Assembly: GCA_934089255.1 (NCBI GenBank)
Contig: CAKOJI010000002.1
Location: 1-64,000 of the forward strand
Origin: an uncultured Bacilli bacterium
Lineage (GTDB): Bacteria > Bacillota_I > Bacilli_A > RF39 > UBA660
Direction: 5' to 3'
Length of the DNA: 64,000 nt
Each line of letters opens with the position of its first letter. Position 1 is the first letter of the stretch. The position numbers were made by a program, and so were the translations under genes. Shown piece after piece: positions 63,689 through 64,000 of the stretch. A model generated the notes under the pieces. The model was not told the origin of the DNA and did no database searches. It worked only from the letters and a program-made list of their open reading frames with translations.

Positions 63689-64000
63689 ATACTTATTATT
63701 TTTAACTATAATTTTTATTTCACTTATAAGATGTAATACACTTATTAAATCAACTTATAAAGAATCTAACACTTATTTTAAAGGAACTATTATTTCATAC
63801 AAAGAAAAAGATAACTACCTTACATTTACTATAAAAGGTAAAGAAAAACTAAAATGTAATTACTATTATAAATCAAATAATAAAATAAATTTATCTTACG
63901 GAGATACTATATATTTAAAAGGAAACTTAACAAAACCTACAAATAATACTATTCCGAACACATTTAATTACAAAAACTATTTAAATAATAATAAAATAAA
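63657..64000 (+). CDS. comEC: ComEC/Rec2 competence protein, 5' part only
   Basis: A frame starting at TTG 63657, inside the second comEA gene, stays open to the window edge. GGAGAG is eight bases before it. The visible 114 residues contain a membrane helix (about residues 10-26) and the DUF4131 region typical of ComEC: FKGTIISYKEKDNY, YGDTIYLKGNL and NTFNYKNYL, the last matching the family's FDYxxYL motif. ComEC forms the DNA uptake channel. No ATG lies near, so the start is TTG, with a later start also possible. Confidence 0.82.
   Translation, partial: MKKLKTLSKYKYLLFLTIIFISLIRCNTLIKSTYKESNTYFKGTIISYKEKDNYLTFTIKGKEKLKCNYYYKSNNKINLSYGDTIYLKGNLTKPTNNTIPNTFNYKNYLNNNKI

Overview
The window is very AT-rich Bacillota DNA. 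It uses the standard bacterial code: TGA serves as a stop in many genes and Trp is TGG. A type-B RNase P RNA, a GpsB/RodZ-like/PgsA/RecA/RNase Y block, CdaA-CdaR, a SigG-like sporulation sigma factor with YlmC/YmxH, and a SipW-type signal peptidase point to a low-GC Bacilli lineage. An uncultured gut relative of Erysipelotrichia/RF39-type bacteria is my inference; nothing here fixes the species.

Layout. 1-2.1 kb is the right end of an integrated element: the 3' part of a large serine recombinase, one cargo gene, then an abrupt junction at about 2.14 kb. The junction leaves the 3' two-thirds of a LysM-amidase gene without a start. 3.4-10 kb holds envelope genes: an LCP-PASTA protein, a ComEC-like secreted hydrolase with its DUF3006 partner, and a membrane-anchored amidase. 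10.2-14.7 kb is the housekeeping block gpsB-rnpB-rodZ-like-pgsA-recA-rny, followed by a convergent dNTPase gene. 15.9-18.4 kb is a SsuABC/ThiXYZ-type ABC importer operon, then a 600-bp stretch of hairpins and gene remnants. 19-22.4 kb is a sulfur/redox operon: cysteine desulfurase, thioredoxin, thioredoxin-CcdA fusion and a TtcA-like thiolase. 22.4-28.3 kb carries a P-type ATPase, a coiled-coil protein, gmk, patatin and yebC. 28.4-33 kb carries a two-component system, a TasA-like exported protein with its SipW-type peptidase, and a glucosaminidase.

33-37.5 kb: a short T-box leader controls a HAD hydrolase plus tyrS, followed by sigG-ylmC-lspA-rluD. 37.5-49 kb: a rhomboid protease, two membrane-anchored proteins with a pilin-like domain, a YerB-like protein, cdaA-cdaR, a type IV pilin-like protein, gpmI and a phosphohexomutase. 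49-53.5 kb: a 6S-like RNA next to tcdA, then a HAD protein, lepA, an HD protein and an ASCH protein. 53.5-57.3 kb is an accessory island: a tandem 34-bp hairpin repeat, an XRE regulator, and two large exported proteins, one with four InlB-type repeats. 57.3-64 kb: deoD, a YmfF/YmfH-like M16 pair, a two-gene NHEJ system (Ku and ATP ligase), and a competence operon (comEA twice, then comEC running off the edge).

The genes together suggest a cell that invests heavily in its envelope (amidases, LCP, c-di-AMP synthesis, pilin-domain and InlB-repeat surface proteins, a TasA/SipW pair). It also retains DNA uptake and DNA end-joining genes and at least part of the sporulation programme. Many genes sit in tightly coupled operons with 4-30 nt overlaps, and most units are closed by short AT-rich hairpin terminators that often overlap the last stop codon.
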